DNA from: Rallus limicola
Lineage: Eukaryota > Chordata > Aves > Gruiformes > Rallidae
Assembly: GCA_022605955.1 (NCBI GenBank)
Contig: JAKCOZ010000003.1
Coordinates: 55,242,179 to 55,306,178, forward strand
Direction: 5' to 3'
DNA: 64,000 nucleotides
Within the stretch, counting starts at the first letter, position 1. Every line of letters begins with the position of its first letter. Positions 38,763 to 50,299 of the stretch are shown piece by piece. The position numbers and the translations under genes are program-made. The notes beneath the pieces were generated by a model. The model saw nothing but the letters and a program-made list of their open reading frames with translations. It ran no database searches and was not told the DNA's origin.

Positions 38763-39339
38763 TGTCCTGGTTTCAGCAGGGACAGAGTTAGTTTTCTTTC
38801 TAGCAGCTGGTGTAGCTCTGTGTTTGGGAGTTGGGATGACAGCAGAGCTGACAACACATGGATGGTTTTAGTTGTTGCCAAGCAGTCAGGGACCTTTCTT
38901 ATGCTGCCTTGCTAACGAGAAGCTTGGGGGTCACCCAGGAAGCTGGGAGGGGACATGGCCAGGGCAGGTGACCCAAACTAAGCAATTCCTTACTATATGA
39001 CATTAGATTCCATTTTTAAATGTGGCTTGGTGAGGGGCTGAGTGGCAGCTAGGGGGTCTCGTGCGGCAGCAGCTGGGAGTCTTGTGCATCATCGACTTTG
39101 GGTGGTAGGAAACTTTGCTGTTCATCACTTATATATATTTCTATTATTATTATTATTACTATGACTATTACTATTATCTTCATTGTTTTGTTTGTCATAT
39201 CAAACTGTTTTTATCTCAGCCCATGAGTTTTCTGACTTGTATTCTTTATTCTTCTGATTCTCTCCCTCATCCTGATGGGGGGTGGAGTGAGGGATCAGCT
39301 GCGTAGTGTTTAGCTGCCAGCTGGAGTTAAACTATGACA
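38763..39339 (+). mobile_element. Solo LTR (TGTxCTG...ATGACA family), copy 2
   Basis: Starts TGTCCTGGTTTCAGCAGGGA and ends TTAAACTATGACA, the edges of a common avian LTR family, and is colinear with 28404-29020. It contains GTAGCTCTGTGTTTGGG, a GGGACATGGCCAGGGCAGG block, an ATATGACATTAG promoter-like region, an ATTATTATTATT tract and CCCTCATCCTGATGGGGGG near the 3' end. The bases on either side do not form an obvious target duplication. No viral genes are attached. Confidence 0.85.
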
Positions 39340-42300
39340 GCAGCATATAAGAGCAGTGGTAAGCAAAGAATGCTTTGAGTACTGCCACAGATCTCCCCTT
39401 TCCCCCCAAAAAAAACCGTCCCTCAAACCACCCAAATCATTGACAAAAAGAGAAAAGCCAGCTGCTCAAATACCAAGGTGAAGAGAACTAAATGAGTAAC
39501 TGATAGTATAGACTACCTTTGGCCATCGAAATCAAGCCCAAGCAATATACTACCCAGTTGTGCAGAACAGTGGAAAAACAGATAGGTTCAAGTGAAGGGA
39601 CACACATAAATGGCATGTGGGTTCTAGCAATGAACTTCTTTTAGTGAAGCAATGGTAATGGACCACCGCCTCTATCTCTTTGAATCTCTTTTCTTTCAGA
39701 AAATAAAAGCAATAAAAGCTGTCCACTTTCTGGAAAAAGATGTTAGATGAAATGAGATATGAAAACCAGTTGTATTTCTGCTGTTAAAAATAATATTATA
39801 TATAAAGCAATTACGTGTTTCCACGTGGAAAAATGCATGTAGATCTGGACTCCCTGTCTTAGAAAGAATTAGCTGTTACAGACAGATGCAGATATATGAT
39901 GAAAAGATACAGAGAGCATAAACAGCAGTGCATATTAGAAGAAAAATATACAGCTTATTTTGTAACAGCAGCTTTTAACTTAATGTTCACCAAGTTCTCT
40001 CCGTGCACTGGACACTGCTCGCTCCCAAGTGTAACACTTCAGTTGGACAAAAAAAAATTTTTGCAGATTCTCCTGTAAATCTACATCGTCATCTGAGTAT
40101 GAGCAGACACATACCAGTCTTGACAACAGTGTGCAACTCATGTCTTTCTCTCTCCCTCTCCCTCTCCCCTTCATCAGCTGGTGCTCTCTCAGAACTCACC
40201 CAAGAGACAACAGCTATTTGCAGCCGATGTCACACCATCCAACCTTCCTTCTCTCACATGCTCTCTTAGCTGTTAAGCAGTCCAGTGGCAAGAGCAGTCA
40301 CCGTAACAGTGAAGATGGGATACATTCCTTCTTAGCTTTCTAACCTGAAGGTTAAAGTATAGACATGAGAATGAAGTGCACTACTTGCCCAAGTGCCAAA
40401 TCAGTTTGTCATTATCTCAAGCAAAGAAAACACATTTTTATTTGCATGGGATAGCTTCAGAACGAAATATGTCTGCTGATCAGGGCAAAGTGAGAAAAGG
40501 GGGGTCTGAATCTGTTTAGTAAGAGGAGAATTTAGTACAGGTCTCTTACACATTGTGTGAGGTCTTCTTCAGCTACTGAGGTGTGAAGCTCACAGAAACA
40601 GTGCCACAATTTCTTTCACCAGTTTGAAAGATAAGACCTACACATTTTCAATGTTCTGCACAGAAAAAGCTTACATATCTAGCTCCAAAAGAAGTCCCTG
40701 TGTTGCAAACCCAACACAGAGGGAAGTATGATCCTGGACAGTAAAACAAAGAACTTTGAAAGACCTTTAGGACTCTCTTTTTCTGGGGAATACCCTGCTG
40801 CCTAGAAGGCTGGAGGCTTTGAATCCCATCCATAAGTCCCCTATTTCAGGCTGTGGATGCCAGTTGTCTTTTTTTTTTGTCCTGTCCACAGGACAGGAGA
40901 TTAATCAACTTGATCCATTATGGTGGTGGTGTGATCTAAAGATACCATTGTTGTAGCTTTGGTGACATATAGGGTTTTTTTGCTATAATTTTTGATACCT
41001 GATATGAACCGGTCTGGTATCCATATGAAATGCTCATGTGATTTTTCTTCAATACAGTTCCGTCAAAATAAACTTGAAATTCACTATTTAAAGTAACCTG
41101 GTTTGTTCTGACTGAAACTAAATCATATATTCTAAAAGTCCTCATCCATTGGATGTGCAGAAGACAGAAACTTTCAGCAAAGAGGTGATTTGGGGACAGA
41201 TAGCAGTGATTTCTTCAAATCAGCACAAATGCAGCTGGAAAAGGACACATGCCACAGTCCAAATCACCAAAGAAATAATGAAACCACCAGCTAAGATGAA
41301 GAGCTGAGTAACACTGATAAACTAAAAAAAACCCTAAAGATAGTTCACTTTCAGAATATTGGGCTTGAACTGAGAACAGGACATCCAGAAAGACAGCCTG
41401 AAATGTGAAACTAAATTGAGAGCGACAGAATGGGGTGAAGAGGTAAGCTTGGGAGTTGCCTGCAAAGAGAATCTAGTGAAAGCTCTCACAGTGCTTTATA
41501 TCATTCAAACACTAAGAATGGGGAGGGAAAGAGAGGGAAGGCAGGACCCATAGATGCATGTGAAAGAGTTTGAGTAAGGAAGAATAGATGATGTTAAAGG
41601 AGGTTCTTAAGCAGCAGAGAGGGGAATAAGAGGAAATCAACAGAACAAAGAGAATGCAGGTTTGTTAAAATTGAGAAAGTGGAAGAATATAGGAAAATGA
41701 CATGATTATCTGTGTCAAAAGAAGTTGGTTGACTAAATAGGATAAGAATTAAATGCTGGTCCATTTAATTTTTACTTTCATGTATACTTCTGAGGGAATT
41801 TTTGGCCATAGCAATGAAGCAGAATATTATAAAGATAAATATAATGATGTGAAGTCCTAGAAAAGCCATTCGCAGAGTTGACTTGCACTTTTAGACAAGA
41901 GTGTTATGGAACTATCAATTTATTTTTATGTCTTTAAGAAATCTCTACAGTTCAAGTGTGTTCATAAATACTAATTTTTGGCACTTCATTACAAGACCAC
42001 AGCATACCATATTATTTCTCAAATAATAGTAACCTTACTATGCAGAGTTTTACCTGTTATTTAGCTATACAGCTATAATTTCCAGATTTCCCTTACATAA
42101 AATTTTCCTAAAAAACATGATTATATAAATAAGGTCATGTCAGGTACAACTTTAATCAATTAGCAGCTGTTGTGCCACTATTAGTCACTGAGAAATGCAG
42201 GCTGTTCCCTCATTCAATTATGATGCTGCCAGTTCCATTTCCTGGCTTTTGTCTTTCTGGCCAATGCATGCGGCTCAGAGAAAATTCATTTCTGATATCA

Positions 42301-42510
42301 TATAGACCTAATAGTACTGCACCAAAACACTGTGACCTTAAAATACTACAAATAGCCACCAATCAACAACATGGACACATTTCTAGGGAAAATGGACATG
42401 AGCAAATTGTATTGCCATCTAATAAATTGAGGATAAAGACATGTTACAGCCAGGTCACATAATACAGAAAAGTTAATTTTTTAAAATTCAGACTATTTTA
42501 AGGTACATCT
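39340..42510. other. Unique DNA, nothing firmly recognised
   Basis: A long CT tract ending in CATCAG at 40177 looks like a plus-strand acceptor and is followed by overlapping open frames in a GC-richer patch to about 40340. No donor or partner was found. The rest is AT-rich and featureless. Confidence 0.45.
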
Positions 42511-42528
42511 TTTATTTGTACATTTATT
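42511..42528 (-). promoter_or_regulatory. Possible poly(A) signals of the minus-strand gene
   Basis: Two TTTATT words on plus (42511-42516 and 42523-42528) are AATAAA on minus, about 1.4 kb past the stop codon at 43918. They could end a 3' untranslated region, but AATAAA is common in AT-rich DNA. Confidence 0.22.
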
Positions 42529-43917
42529 CATCATGTCCAGCCAAAGTTCTGGGCTTAATTGGCAGACAGCTAAAAGCAACAATATTCTGTAATAATCTAA
42601 TTCTCAAGTCCCGTCTGGAAGCCATCTATTTTTCTTGCTTTCACTACTTCTATTGAAAAACCACTTGAAGCTATACTTGTAAGAAAAGCGAAGCTAGTGA
42701 AACACAGGAAAAACAGTATAATCTCTAAGATCATTTGAAACCTTATTTTTTTTAATTCCTGACTACTTCAGGGCAAGCATGCAATTATTATATCTTGTTC
42801 CAGAATGCTTTCTGGAGTGAAAAAGCTTTTAGCTGTTTCTGTCATTTCTAAAATGTGTTGTAACACTTGGCCTTTGTTTTGAGAGTTTAAACAAAATCCT
42901 TCAATTTCTTCTCTATTTTCCTAATTACTTTAGGAGACATTTTCTACACTTGCTCCATGCAGAGTCCATGCTTTCCAAACACAAGTGACTGAACAGCAAA
43001 GTCTTCCAAAAGACCATTAGTGGCTTGGGTATTGCTGGCAACAGTCCCGATCACCTTCACCTTAAGTATATATATAGACACCTTGCTCTATACTTTACAT
43101 TTCACATTTGCTTTTTATGGCATTTTGGTCCCTTAATAGCAATAGCTAACCACTGTCTTACAGTCATTATATGATTGACCAATAGAACAGATATTTTTTT
43201 CTCTGTAGTTAATAAGCCCCCAGCTTATGGCATCATCTATGTGTATAAATTTGCAAACCATATTAATAACATTTATCTTATTTCTGGAACTCTGGTACTC
43301 AAATATACTAAGTATATCCTCTGTTATGTACTGGTTCTTATATTGATAATTCCTCCCAGTTTTGTCTCAAAACATTATTAGAATTCTTCTGCCCTTGAAT
43401 GCTAATCATTAATGAAAATATTAAATGACACTGACCACAGTAGCCTTTGAGAAAGTTTTTCAGACCAAATATTCATTTCAGAAATCCTGTCAGCACATTC
43501 AGCTCATTTTTACCAATGCTAACATCAGTCTGTCTTAGAATTCCTACACTAACCTACTTCTCATCTAGCCTAATTAATAGCATAGCTGTTACAATACCAA
43601 ATACCTCAATGAAATGCAGGCAGGTTTCTTGTTTACAGTGAATCATTTCAACATCAGAAGCACTAAGCTAATACAATGTGATCCACGTTTTGGTAAACAG
43701 AAAATATTATGAATTAGGATTTGTCTTCAATCCTTATCACCTTCAAAACTTGTATTAAAAAGTAATTTTGAAATAATGTAACAAGCCTGTAAATTTGAAC
43801 CTCTTCTCCACCCGTCACTTTTATCTGGATACTCTGTTTTTCTGTCCTGGGGTGGTAGAGCACAACAATGCTACTGGAAATAATCCAGTATCTCTCAGTT
43901 TTGTGGGATGGAGGTAA
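42529..43917 (-). other. Presumed 3' UTR or downstream flank of minus-strand gene
   Basis: AT-rich, without repeats that I recognise. It would be 3' UTR if the gene model is right and the poly(A) signal near 42.5 kb is used. Confidence 0.25.
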
Positions 43918-44139
43918 TCAGGCTTCCTCCTTCTCGGTTAGTTCAAACTGTCTTTCCTTCATGTGATGATAAAAATTATGTCCTCCTCCATGCCCTTTAC
44001 TAGTCCATCTTCTTCTTAATATTTGGTCAGATTCCTTTTTGCAAAGAAAGGTATTAAAAGACTTTTTCTTGACCAGAGTGTCTTTAAGTCTTGGACCATC
44101 CTTGCTTCTCAATATCCTCACTTGTGCTTTCCTCATTCT
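43918..44139 (-). CDS. Candidate last coding exon, unidentified gene
   Basis: On the minus strand a T/C-rich acceptor ending in GGAAAG opens a block of 73 sense codons that ends in TGA at 43918-43920. The residues are strongly basic and hydrophilic: it starts RMRKAQVRILRSKDGPR, has a KKK run, an RRR run, a GHGGGH stretch and ends ELTEKEEA. It looks like a charged C-terminal tail. It starts in phase 0, which is exactly how the exon at 44727-44878 ends; the intron between would be 587 bases. I do not recognise the family. The surrounding minus ORF runs 102 codons, so some openness could be chance. An alternative donor (CAA|GTGAGG) lies inside the block. Confidence 0.5.
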   Translation of the reverse strand, partial: RMRKAQVRILRSKDGPRLKDTLVKKKSFNTFLCKKESDQILRRRWTSKGHGGGHNFYHHMKERQFELTEKEEA

Positions 44140-44726
44140 CTTTCCATGTATAGATGAGGAAACAAAAAAGCAAACAATCAAATGAATGAACAAACAAACA
44201 AATAAAAAAACCCAGACACAAAGCAACCATTTGCTCTAGTTTCCTTTGTAAGGCTAAACTCAGCTTCTCACATGTCTGATTTTACTTCGACCCTTTCTGA
44301 CTTCCAAGACACACCTTTCTTTGCCAGCCAGATTCTTTTTCTAATTCTGATTTGATTCTTCTTTGGATATAATTCAGTTAAGGAAGTTGAACCTGCCTGG
44401 ATTCGCACAAGCAGCATACAGCATTTTACAAGATCATACCCTGCAATGGAATAAATCTGCATAAACTAACTGTCCATAAATTAAGTCTTAAAATGAAAAC
44501 AAGGTTCCTAATCTATCAAAGAAATATGTTCTGAAACCATTTCCCAACAGAAGGAGGGCAAAAGTCCTGAACTCATTTTAGGAATAAGATTTTTTTCACT
44601 CTGGAAGAAATTTATATCATCAAATACCTTGTTTCTATTCAGAGTTTTCTTCCTTCGTGAAAACAAAAATGTCAGTTCTTAAACAAATAAACATATGAAG
44701 CTGTAATTAGAGAATAAGCATTTCAC

Positions 44727-44878
44727 CTGCATATCAATTCTCAGAGAGTGGACAACAGTCCCAAGGATGTCAATCTTTATTGGACTGCCCTGGCTATACA
44801 CTGCTGTTGAAAACATGGCGAAGGATTTGCATACTGTCACATCAGATGAAGCAATGGTAGTTTCTTGGATCTGTATCT
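44727..44878 (-). CDS. Candidate internal exon, unidentified gene
   Basis: This 152-base block on the minus strand is bounded by an acceptor (TTGTCTTCCTTTATGGATAG) and a donor (ATGCAG|GTGAAA). Only one of the three frames is open, the one that takes two bases from the previous exon and ends in phase 0. The peptide (IQIQETTIASSDVTVC at its start, a SQGSPIKIDILGTVVHSL stretch near its end) alternates polar and hydrophobic residues as a beta-strand-rich domain would. The two-base start fits the one-base end of 47427-47534, making a Glu codon, and the phase-0 end fits the block at 43918-44139. I do not recognise the protein. This is the best-supported exon of the set, judged by eye. Confidence 0.55.
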
Positions 44879-47426
44879 CTATCCATAAAGGAAGACAAAC
44901 TGGTTATTATCTGTTATTCAGACCAAACTGAAGAATTCCTTGAGAATCTAAACTATCAATACTTAATTAAATAAAGATTATGCTTTGCATTTCATTTGTG
45001 ATTGATCTGGGTGTCTAAGACGTTCTCATTAAAGATCTGGTGCATTCCCAAGGCTGGTCTTTCCTAACAGTAAACTAATTCAGAACATTTTTATTCAGTT
45101 CTTGCACTTGTAGCATCTGTGTCTTCTACTGAACTTGCTGTTTTTATACATGTTGAACAAACCTAATTGTCTAACTGTCTTCCTTATTTCAGCCCTTTCC
45201 TACCTGTGCTATCTGGGCACACATACCAACTACTATCACAGGAGCCTGGTTTCCAAGGGGAAAAGAACATATTTCAGAATGTTTCCTTCCTTCCTTCCTT
45301 GTACTCAGCAGGTAACCCTTTTAGTGTGAACAGCAGAAAGAAAGGAAAAAGGACATGCTTCAAACTGCTTTTTTAAATATACACTGCTTTTTTAAATTTA
45401 CACCGTCCTAACTGCATTGGTGAGGCCGTACCTCAAATACTGTGCTCAGTTTTGGGCCATGCACTACAAGAAAGACATTGAGGTCCTAGAGTGTGACCAT
45501 AGAAGGGCAACAAGGCTGGGGAAAGGGCTGGAGAGCAAATACTATGGGGAGCAGCTGAGGGAACTGGGGTTTGTTTATCCTAGAGAAGAGGAGGCTGAGG
45601 GGAGACCTTATCACCACCTACAGCTACCTGAAAGGAGGTTGCAGAGAGCTGGGCATTGATCTCTTTACCCAAGTAACCGGTGATAAGACAAGGGGAAATG
45701 GGCTCAAGCTGTACCAAGGCAGGTTCAGATTAGACATCAGGAAAAAATTTCTTTGCTGGGCACTGGAACAGGCTGCCCAGGGAGGGGATTGTGACATCGA
45801 CCCTGAATGTATTTAAAAGATGGGTAGATGAGGTGCTCAGGGTTGTGGTTTAGTAGAGGACAGGTATGGTTGGACTCAATGATCTCAAAGCTCTTTTCCA
45901 ACCTAGTGATTCTGTGTGCATAATTTCAAAGAAGCATTAAGAGTTTCTGTCAAGCCAGATACATCTAACACCTGACATTCTGCAGCCTTTCCTTTGGACA
46001 TTTTTTTTTTTTCTATACTGACGTGAATATTTAAAGAAAATTTCTGAACCCAGTTTTAGTATATTGTTTTTACTGATGTATATTACAGAAATCATCAACC
46101 AAAAAAAAGCGCCAGAACCCAAATTGTTCTCAGCAGTATCAGTACAGGCATGTAGAACTAATATTTTCTTATATCATGCCCATAAGGTGTAATTATAAAT
46201 TCTAAAAATTATAGTAAATTTTGAGGTTTTCAGAAAACTTCAAAGTCACAGCTGCCTGAGAATACCTCCCACAGGGAAAATGCTGGTGTTTGATTGTTTC
46301 TGGTAAATCCTATATGGACAGAGTCTGTAGATTCACTCAGAAGATACATTTGCACACTATGGCTCTGGTATTAATTGATCTGAAATTTAATTTATCCTAT
46401 TAGAGATACACCTGGGTTTTGCTTGGCAGAGCAATCTAAGGAATGGTTATACCAAGTTGACGTAGGTGTATTACACAAGGAAGGATTTCACAAGTACAAC
46501 GTGAAATTTTGAACAAAAGTCTCAGATTTGCTCCAGATTAATTAAAAAAACCTTTTAAAAATAAAAAGAGAGCATACCAAATACACCGGGTGCTTACTGA
46601 TTGTTCATATTTCATTGTTTTCCACTAGAAAAGCCGTAATTTTTTTCTTGATTTTTTTTTTTTTGGAAACACCAAAAATCAATTGGAACTGAATTTATCA
46701 AGTCTCTCAGTATACAGAACTAAATAGGACATGTTTTGGTTTTCTAGTGCTTTATTCTCTCTAGGGAGCCACTGACAGATGAGATTAAATATGCTGACTT
46801 TGTATTTTCGCGAATTGCCTGGTCTGTGTGGACCTCTCCCCAAACTTCCATTGAAAATGATTCCCAAAAATTTCAGCCACAGTATGACAGCTTGCTTGGC
46901 TTTTCTTTTTATAGGGGACTACATCCAAGTTCAGAGTGTGCCAGTTCTATAGCTGGAGGCTCATGCTTTCTCTAAGGCTTTCATTACACTAGCAGCTACC
47001 CATGTAAGTGGAATATAAAAGCTCCCAAATTCCCCAAAACAGCCTGTAAAATAGTTACCCTGTAATGGTATTGAGTCTTCATACGAAGCCAATAACATGT
47101 ATTTGGGAAGTGCTGGCTTAGAATAGCTTTTATCTAACAAAATTAAAACAGAAGGGCCTTATGAGAATACAAAAAGCCATGCCTTCTACCCAGACATGCT
47201 TAGCAGTCCTCAGATGGCAGAGGAAACACTGTCTGGAGCCAGCCAAATAGAGATTTGAATGAAAGTGGAAATTTTTGTCCATCTTTCACGTCTTTTTTTT
47301 ATTATTCTGTGTTGCTAAAAATTCCTCCTTGTGATGGACTCCCTGCCATATGTGACATTTCTTTGGCTTTAACAGGACTAAGCAGGCACTGGGAGGTGGG
47401 AGAGGTAAGGAGAAGGTTGTTCTTAC
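44879..47426 (-). other. Presumed intron, containing a CR1 copy
   Basis: 2.5 kb between two phase-compatible exon candidates. Apart from the CR1 at 45402-45917 it is AT-rich and holds only short stray ORFs. Confidence 0.45.
45402..45917 (+). mobile_element. CR1 LINE, 3' fragment of about 0.5 kb
   Basis: Contains the end of the polymerase ORF (GTGAGGCCGTACCTC, then TTTTGGGCCATGCACTACAAG), the GGAGACCTTATCACCACCTACA block, and the tail with TTGGACTCAATGATCTCAAAG and a CCAACCTAGTGATTCTGTG end. Overlapping plus ORFs of 80 and 81 codons are broken remains of the CR1 frame. It lies antisense in the presumed intron. Confidence 0.95.
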
Positions 47427-47534
47427 CTGTAACAGAACTGTAGTCTGACATTGCAGCTCTCTTCTTCTTCAGGATATCTGTGTTCTGAAGTATCCAGGCT
47501 CCATTCCTTTTTTCTCCTTTCTCACTAATGAACT
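47427..47534 (-). CDS. Candidate internal exon, unidentified gene
   Basis: The minus-strand donor is strong (TTACAG|GTAAGA). Upstream of it only one frame is open, giving EKRNGAWILQNTDILKKKR in the middle and SDYSSVT at the end, with one base left over. That base plus the AG at the start of 44727-44878 gives GAG. The acceptor is less certain: GGCTGAG|AGTT gives a two-base start that fits the exon candidate at 48317, while nearby AG sites give other starts. The pyrimidine tract is weak. A TGA just upstream in the same frame shows that the exon cannot extend farther 5'. Family unknown. Confidence 0.5.
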
Positions 47535-48316
47535 CTCAGCCATACACTATCATATTTACAGACAAAATAATGACCATTTTCAGCTACAAAGAAGAAGGAA
47601 AAACATCACACTCATTTGTTCTTTTCCTGTCGGGTTTTTTGTTTCTTAACAATAAAAAATAAACCATAAATAAACCCATCTGAGTCTCCATTTTTGAAAA
47701 TATGAGTTCTATTTCATGAATACATGATAACCAGTAAGTCTTTACACGTTCTAACGCTTTCTTTCAACTGATGTATTGACTTTATTCAGATGAGCTTAAA
47801 AGACCTACAATCTCACTGGGAATTTATTTCCTAAAAGAAATAGAATAATCTCTCCCTTGCATCTTCATAGTGTAAAAGGACACCACACTCTAATATAAAG
47901 CAAATAAAAAGGGAAAAATCTAGAAAATTAATTTATTTTCTAGAAATCTTTTTCCTTCCTTAAGCAAGGGGGAAATGAATAAAAGAAGCACAAGAAATAT
48001 GTTTGTCTAACACCATTCAGGAAGGCAGATCTGAAATACCATGCTATGCACCCTCACCCAAAGAGAAGGTTCCAGCTCAAGACTAAGGAAAAACTGACGA
48101 GCAGCAGCCAGGCTCTGCGCTGGAAGGGGCTGAGGGTAGTGATGTATGCAGGAGAGCCCATCTCAGGAGAGGAAGGATGGCTCCTGCAAGGGAGGATGCC
48201 TGCAGTGGCAGGTCGCCCTCAGCACCTCTGTCCCCTCCACTTGCTCCTGCCCACAGCATCCTTCAGATGGCCCCTGAGGGAATACAAAATTTTGCTCACT
48301 GAAATCTTCAGTTTAC
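47535..48316 (-). other. Presumed intron
   Basis: Contains a GC-richer patch (about 48040-48280) with a 95-codon plus-strand ORF. I see no splice or promoter context for it. Confidence 0.35.
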
Positions 48317-48369
48317 CTGTGTTCAAGAAATAGCCAGAAAGTCTTGTTAACTCATCACTATCAAAACCT
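48317..48369 (-). CDS. Candidate small exon, start uncertain
   Basis: The donor AACACAG|GTAAAC is good. The preceding frame encodes DELTRLSGYFLNT with one base left over, and that base plus AG at the next candidate makes Glu. The 5' edge is unclear because several AG dinucleotides follow a CT-rich tract; the edge given here assumes a one-base start to match the phase-2 end proposed for 48556-48816. Its small size makes chance likely enough to keep confidence low. Confidence 0.33.
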
Positions 48370-48555
48370 CTACCTCATCATCAAGCAGGGGAATGGAAAA
48401 TGACCCATCCAGACATGCAAAGCAAGCAGAGTGGTTCCTGTTTTCCAGCAGCTATTCTGTCAGGCACATATTCTGTGTGTCAGACAAATAATGAGTCGAA
48501 TTACTTGAATAAATTACTCCCAACTACTTCTTCCAGCAGTGACTGCAAGATGTAC

Positions 48556-48816
48556 CTCTCATTGTCAGGCGCGGGGAAAACATCTATAATCTGCTCTTTG
48601 AAGACCTCTGGTGGCAAAGACTGAGCAGTGACCTTCTCTTTCTGGTTTGCACAGAAGCATGAAAAATCCCTGCTGGAAAGGCTCATGCAGTGATTTTGAA
48701 TGGTAATCCCATGCACCTTTGAAGTGTTTGTACAGTGGCTGACCACAGTTCTGCTGTAGGACACAATCCTTGGAACTAATACATCGCTGTCCTCATAACA
48801 CCCAGCATAACTAAAG
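48556..48816 (-). CDS. Candidate internal exon, cysteine-containing
   Basis: A 261-base block on minus lies between an acceptor (ATTATTTGCTCAG) and a donor (GAGAG|GTACAT). It begins FSYAGCYEDSDVLVPR, carries an HCMSLSSRDFSCFC cluster and ends with an EVFKEQIIDVFPAPDNE stretch. The open frame reaches 107 codons, longer than most here, and the composition is protein-like. As drawn it needs a phase-2 exon upstream, which I did not find, and it ends in phase 2. Other donors a few codons later are possible. I considered and could not support a WSC-like reading of the first cysteines. Confidence 0.35.
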
Positions 48817-49464
48817 CTGAGCAAATAATTACTTTAGCTTATTTTTCTGCTGTATGGAGTTTTCTATAAATTGCAACTAGTGTAGACATAATGTTAGATG
48901 AGCAAAAAGAAATAAAGGCTATTCAAACTACTAATCATTATTTCAGTTTCTTTATTTTGCCTCCCTACCTTGTGAACTACAGAGCTAAACCAGGAGAGGA
49001 TGAATACTTACGACATATTCCCACCCCTCCTTCACTTTAAGGGGAAAAAAACAAAAGACATTCCATTTTTCTCTTGTTTTGTTTTCCTTTTGCTGATATT
49101 AGTAGTAAAACTGATGCAAGCCACACTATACAGCTCAAAATATGACTATTGATAATTTTGGACGCTACATAGTAACTAATAAAATAGATGTAAAATCTCT
49201 CTCAATTGTCCAATTCCATCTGACACGTTTTGTTTTATGAATTAGCAGAAATGCACCCTTTCATCAACAGATTTCCTACACATCCCAAACAGCCAAATAC
49301 ATCCCTCTTCTACATTAACACCAGTAAACAGTGCCACTGCACATGAAGGCAAGACCACTAGCTGGACTGTTTCAGTGTTTGAGGAACCTAAATCTCTGGG
49401 GATGCAGAGTCCCTGCAAGCCATAGCTCACACATTCCCCTAAATGCTGTGCACTTCAGCCTCAC

Positions 49465-49564
49465 AAAGTATATCTTCTGTGTGTGAAGTGCTGCTGGAAC
49501 TCCATGAAACTCTGAGATTAAGCCACTGTGATCTGATGGGCTCTACCTCCACCATACATCTGAA
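49465..49564 (-). CDS. Candidate internal exon
   Basis: On minus a 100-base open block runs from ACTCAAG|TTC to CTTT|GTGAGG. It encodes MVEVEPIRSQWLNLRV and a serine-rich end, starts in phase 0 (fitting the phase-0 end of 54173-54269) and ends in phase 1. A further open stretch, 49255-49387, could follow after an unusually short intron. I could not join that stretch to 48556-48816 in phase, so this part of the model is unresolved. Confidence 0.28.
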
Positions 49565-50299
49565 CTTGAGTATCAGGTCTAAATTGCTCATTACCATGAA
49601 AAAAAACTTATTCCTCTTATTAAAAACAAGGCATGATTGTGACATAGCTAATTTACAGTAATATTTTGAGGTAGTTTTAAATAAAACATATCTAGACATG
49701 ATTTCCTTATTTGTTTTTTTACTACTAAAAAATGGTAGCTAAAGCTACACAATTCCAATTGTTCATTAAGTACTGTGGAGACAGGAGCAGAGATGAAAAG
49801 TGTCAGTTCCAACGCAGATTTTGCAACTGATCTTTCAACCTCTGTGAAAAATCCAGTCAAGAATCATGGCAATATGTCCAAATATAATATCTTCACTGGC
49901 TTAAAAATCAGCCTATGACTTCTTTTTTAAACCTATCAACTGTTTACAGTAGGTCAGTTTGAAAATCAAACCATGATATACTTCCTGGGTGACTAAAGTA
50001 TTTTGTAATTCCTGTACTAATGAGGTATGTTGAAGGAGAAAATACAGTAAGATGAACAAGTCAGAAGGCTAATGAACTGTATGCAATATATGCAAGGGAG
50101 ACCAGTAGCAAGACCTGAATTTATTTCAGAATATAAGAATACCATCCATATACCTGTGAGTGAAACAATTATCAAAGCTATTCAAGTAGTCATTTATGCC
50201 TTATATATTCTTATGGATACCCCTGGGCTCTCCCAGTTGGTCCACATTTCACTAGCCTTCATCAGAAGTGGGTGTCGCAGATGAAGGCATTTGATATGG

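Noticed and set aside
40178..40343. Plus-strand exon after the CT tract at 40140-40177
   Set aside because: Strong acceptor, but several frames are open at once and no donor or partner exon was found.
48556..48816. WSC-like cysteine domain in the candidate exon
   Set aside because: The GCYEDS start is suggestive, but cysteine number and spacing do not match the domain well enough to claim it.
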